Source of the DNA: DASXZH01 sp036502005
Lineage (GTDB): Bacteria; Armatimonadota; Fimbriimonadia; Fimbriimonadales; Fimbriimonadaceae
Assembly: GCA_036502005.1 (NCBI GenBank)
Contig: DASXZH010000075.1
Location: 15,003-79,002 of the forward strand
Length of the DNA stretch: 64,000 bases
Direction: 5' to 3'
Part shown: positions 60,936-64,000 of the stretch, piece by piece
Numbering within the stretch: the stretch's first letter is position 1
Layout of the letters: every line of letters begins with the position of its first letter
Made by a program: the position numbers and the translations under genes
The notes under the pieces: generated by a model
Databases searched by the model: none
What the model was told of the DNA's origin: nothing
The model's input: the letters and a program-made list of their open reading frames with translations, nothing else

Positions 60936-63563
60936 TTAGGAGCTTAGGGTAAGAGTGGTGGTCCAAGAACTGGAACCGACCGTTGCCGTCAGTGTAACTG
61001 GCGTTGAGGTAGTAACCGCCGTTGTGCTAACGCTGAAGGAAGCGCTTATTGCCCCAGCCGCAATCTTGTAAGTAGCTGGGATGAGAACATTGCCGCTTGA
61101 ACTCTTCAGGCTCACCATTAAGCCACTCGGCCCGATCTTGCCGGTGAGATACATCCCGAACTTGAAGCTTTGCCCTCCTAAGACTGTTTTAGGAGCTACA
61201 ACCAAACTGGAAACAGTGGCGGGAATCACGGTTACCGTTTGGTGCAACGTAACCGGTCCCTTGGTCGCCGTTAGGGTCACGGCCGTGCTTGAATCGACGC
61301 CGGAGCTAGATATCGGAAAGGCAAACGCGGTCACCCCGGCAGGTACGGTTTCCACAGAAGCAACGGTTACGGCGGCGTTATTACTGCTCAAATTCACGGT
61401 GCTGCCTGCTGTTGGAGCTTTGCCATTTAAGTAAACAGCCACGTTCATGCTATTTCCTCCGATCATAGTTGGCGCGGTTAGTCGAAGGCTCGAAAGAGCC
61501 GCGCTTTCCACGGTTAGATTTGCAGTCTTGGTAACGCCGTTGAACGTTGCGCTTATGGATACAACAACGCTGGTTGCCACGGGCTGAGTCGTTACGGGGA
61601 ACGAAACGGAGCTATTGCCCGACGATACTTGTTCTGTTGCAGGAACTACAACTGCCGCGTTGTTTGAAGCCAATGAGACCGTGTTTCCACTTGAACCTGC
61701 TTTGCCGTTGAGGTTAATAGTGACCTGACTATTCGCTCCCCCAATGACGGCCGTTGGTGCTGCTGCAAGTGAAGCTAGCGGTGCTGGAGTCAGAGTCAAC
61801 ACTACGGTTTGGGTCGGATTCACACCATCGGAAGCGGAAAGCGTTACGGCAGTTGTGGCCGACACCGGTGATGTATTGATATCAAAGTTAACCGCGCTTG
61901 AGTTTGGCGGAAAGGAGACGGTGGCAGGCATTGTCACAAGTGGGCTGCCGCTTTGGAGCGTGGCGATTGTTACAGTCGTGCCTAGGGGCGCTGTGACGCC
62001 GTTAAAGTAAACGGCTCCTTTTTCGGTCGTGCCCCCAGTAATGGTGGGGGTTGTAAGCCTTAACAACGTGAGGGCGGCCGGTAGTAAGTCTTGAGAACAG
62101 CTCACAGTCTGAACAAGGCTATCCAATTGAGAGAACGGGTGATTGCTTCCCACGATGGTTAAAGTGTTTTCCACGGGAACCGGATAGGTCGTAACTGGGA
62201 AAGACACTTTGTTTGATCCGGGCGGAACAGTAACGGAAGTGGGTACAGAAGCCAATATTGCTCCTAAATAAACTGTTACACCTGACGGGCCGGCGTTGCT
62301 TGCTAGAGTTACCGTCGCCGTTGTGGAGTGGCCACCAACAACGCTGGAGGAGCTTGATATTCCGATAAGACCGCCGGAAGTTAGAGCGTAGACTTTACCG
62401 AACTCCGTCGTAAAGAAGGCCGTTCCGGCTCCATCTAACGCTATGTTTGACCAGATTTGGTCGTTTTGTAATTGACTGGCCCACAACTCCTTTCCGTTTG
62501 AAGCCAAGGACACCACCGTACCATCAATGCCTACATAAACATTTCCGGCGGCATCAATTGAGGGCGAGGACATTACGGCCGGCTCTCCTTGCCAGTCACC
62601 GATCTGTGTGTTGAATACGAGCGATCCGGTTGTTCCGTTAAGGGCCACCACATTAAAAATCGAGTCGAGAAAAGCGTCCTGATATGTCGTCCCAAAATAT
62701 ACTGTTCCGTTAGAGCCGATCGCGGGCCCGGAATAATAGGTTTCCGTAGCGCCGTACTGAAAGCCGGTCTTCAGGTTGTAGGTCCACAGCAATGCGCCGG
62801 TGGCGCCATTTAATGCATAAGCAGCGCCCGAGCTACTATAAAAATAGACGGTACCGTTGGAACCTATTGCAAGTGAATAAACAGATCCTCCTGCGTTGTA
62901 CGACCAGTTCGCCTGCCCAGAACTAGGATTTATCGCATACAGGTTGCCATCTGACGAGCCTACGTAGATGGTCCCATCCGAGCCAAGTGCCGGTGATGAA
63001 TCCACCGGGCCTGGCGTGGCAAACGACCAAACTTGGGCTCCGGTTGTTCCATTGACAGCGTACACGTTGTTATCGTCCGATCCGAAGTAGACAGTGCCAT
63101 CGGAGCCAATCGTCGGGGACGAATAGATAGCTCCTGCGGTGGGAAAGGTCCAGTTTTTTGCGCCCGTAGCTCCGTTGAAAGAGTAAAGGCTGAAGTCAAG
63201 GGAACCTATATAGATTGTCCCGTCGCGGCCTATCGCTGGAGATGAAACGAAATAAGTGCTCGTCCCACCCTTGTAAATCCACTCTTGCTTTCCGGTGCTG
63301 CCATTAAGAGCAACAACATTGCTGCTTTCACCGAGGAATAGCGTCCCGTCCGAACCAATTGCTGGCGAGGACGTAGATGCGGAGCCCGTTGAATTGACCC
63401 ACTTTAGGTTGCCCGTGCAACCTGACCCAAGACCAACAGCCGTATTCTGCGCGTTTGCCTGAAACTTGGGCCAAGGCGATCCCGACTGAAGCTGGGCAAG
63501 CGAAGAAGCTGCTAAAGCTGTCGCGATGAAAGATAGGAATAACTTACGGTTGATTTTGGACAC
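60936..63563 (-). CDS. Secreted PQQ-like propeller protein with Ig-like repeats
   Basis: 875 residues. Signal peptide MSKINRKLFLSFIATALAAS; the mature part opens with WPKFQANAQNTAVGLGSGC, the usual start of PQQ-like propellers. About seven propeller blades follow, each with SPAIGSDGTLYIG-type motifs (SPTIGSDGTVYFGSDDNNVY, SPALGSDGTIYVGSSDGNLY). The last 470 residues are Ig-like units (TMIGGNSMNVAVYLNGKA, PTAVIGGANSQVTINLNGKA) very like those of the flanking genes. It is probably extracellular; the ligand is unknown. Confidence 0.93.
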   Translation of the reverse strand: MSKINRKLFLSFIATALAASSLAQLQSGSPWPKFQANAQNTAVGLGSGCTGNLKWVNSTGSASTSSPAIGSDGTLFLGESSNVVALNGSTGKQEWIYKGGTSTYFVSSPAIGRDGTIYIGSLDFSLYSFNGATGAKNWTFPTAGAIYSSPTIGSDGTVYFGSDDNNVYAVNGTTGAQVWSFATPGPVDSSPALGSDGTIYVGSSDGNLYAINPSSGQANWSYNAGGSVYSLAIGSNGTVYFYSSSGAAYALNGATGALLWTYNLKTGFQYGATETYYSGPAIGSNGTVYFGTTYQDAFLDSIFNVVALNGTTGSLVFNTQIGDWQGEPAVMSSPSIDAAGNVYVGIDGTVVSLASNGKELWASQLQNDQIWSNIALDGAGTAFFTTEFGKVYALTSGGLIGISSSSSVVGGHSTTATVTLASNAGPSGVTVYLGAILASVPTSVTVPPGSNKVSFPVTTYPVPVENTLTIVGSNHPFSQLDSLVQTVSCSQDLLPAALTLLRLTTPTITGGTTEKGAVYFNGVTAPLGTTVTIATLQSGSPLVTMPATVSFPPNSSAVNFDINTSPVSATTAVTLSASDGVNPTQTVVLTLTPAPLASLAAAPTAVIGGANSQVTINLNGKAGSSGNTVSLASNNAAVVVPATEQVSSGNSSVSFPVTTQPVATSVVVSISATFNGVTKTANLTVESAALSSLRLTAPTMIGGNSMNVAVYLNGKAPTAGSTVNLSSNNAAVTVASVETVPAGVTAFAFPISSSGVDSSTAVTLTATKGPVTLHQTVTVIPATVSSLVVAPKTVLGGQSFKFGMYLTGKIGPSGLMVSLKSSSGNVLIPATYKIAAGAISASFSVSTTAVTTSTPVTLTATVGSSSWTTTLTLSS

Positions 63564-63681
63564 CCCTGAACAGAAGTCTGCAAATAAGTTTTGCTGAACT
63601 CGCTTATTACTGTATCAGAAAGAGCCTTCGGCCCCAATGATTATTAGTATTGCAAACGCAGATGTGCCAATTATCCTGTTG

Positions 63682-64000
63682 TTAAGGGCTCAGCGTAACA
63701 ACGGTCGTCACGGAAGTTGAACCAACCGTCGCCGTTAGCGTCACCGAGGTCAGAGCCTTTACGGCAACCGTATTCACACTAAACGAAGCCGTCGATGCGC
63801 CAGGCGCCGCGTTGTAGGTTGCGGGCAAAGCAACGTTGGTGCTAGAACTCTTTAGAGTAATTGTCAAACCGCTCGGCCCAACCTTGCCGCTAAAATACAT
63901 GCCGAACGTGAACGGTTTGCCGCCAACCACGGTTGTTGGCGCAACGACAATCCGAGAGATGCCGGCAGGCTCTAAAGTGACCGTCTGCTTTAGAGTCACC
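63682..64000 (-). CDS. C-terminal end of a third Ig-like-repeat surface protein (runs off the window)
   Basis: The minus-strand frame is open from 64000 to the stop at 63682. The 105 visible residues are one Ig-like unit (SRIVVAPTTVVGGKPFTFGM, YFSGKVGPSGLTITLKSSST) closely matching the last unit of the gene at 60936-63563 (VVAPKTVLGGQSFKFGMYLT). The N-terminus is outside the window. It is the third member of a surface-protein array. Confidence 0.85.
   Translation of the reverse strand, partial: VTLKQTVTLEPAGISRIVVAPTTVVGGKPFTFGMYFSGKVGPSGLTITLKSSSTNVALPATYNAAPGASTASFSVNTVAVKALTSVTLTATVGSTSVTTVVTLSP

Overview
This 64 kb stretch is bacterial chromosome with no phage, plasmid or rRNA signature. 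A prepilin with the LFPVFAQAKAAAK signature downstream of a LacI regulator, many secreted PQQ/SBBP/PA14 beta-propeller proteins, MoxR-DUF58-VWA machinery and frequent GTG/TTG starts suggest Armatimonadota (Fimbriimonadia-like). This is inference from protein style, not phylogeny. One tRNA gene (Glu, UUC) is present.

Layout. 1-2230: an outward-running LacI regulator, type IV pilin-like protein and lipoprotein unit with an 18-bp operator and an internal terminator. 2.5-7.6 kb: a membrane protein, recJ, and an ECF sigma / anti-sigma / catalytically dead HtrA-like PDZ protein operon. 7.7-12.6 kb: two tandem paralogous secreted propeller-chitobiase-PA14 proteins. 12.7-19.9 kb: Nif3-like protein, tRNA-Glu, a small Cys-rich protein, aat, an ankyrin protein, a serine carboxypeptidase and unknowns. 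20.5-34.3 kb: one long minus-strand unit encoding VWA, BatA-like, DUF58, MoxR ATPase, a coiled-coil membrane protein, an ABC-2 exporter and a secreted GATase-like membrane protein. 34.4-36.8 kb: an Rhs tip with a GIY-YIG-like toxin end, an Imm26-like immunity protein and an RraB-like protein. 37-46.4 kb: MarR/MFS pair, lipoprotein, acetyltransferase, mscL, PAS histidine kinase, a second ABC exporter and a frameshifted CDP-alcohol phosphatidyltransferase. 46.4-57 kb: FKBP-fold protein, two paralogous stress-type proteins, a Gfo/Idh/MocA oxidoreductase, rho, hpt, a SurA-like foldase and mazG. 57-64 kb: three successive large secreted proteins sharing C-terminal Ig-like repeats; the last runs off the window.

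The most unusual signal is between the genes. At least nine intergenic regions carry long repeats, mostly inverted, whose arms are built from tandem copies of short words of 5-14 bp (GTCGAAG, GATAGGA/GTGATAAG, TTAGAAC/GGAGAACG, CCGAATGCCTAAGG, GTAAACG, GACGAGTGACGCG). Words recur at unlinked loci and lie in divergent, tandem and convergent intergenic regions, so terminator function alone does not explain them. Two further dispersed families are present: a REP/MITE-like element of about 170 bp with terminal inverted repeats and a hairpin that covaries between copies, and an 84-87 bp element bounded by AAATTTGT / ACAAATC-type ends.

Four otherwise well-preserved genes are each broken by one 1-nt frameshift (prepilin, CDP-alcohol phosphatidyltransferase, FKBP-like, Gfo/Idh/MocA). 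Residual sequencing indels are the simplest explanation, and they should be checked against reads before being called pseudogenes.
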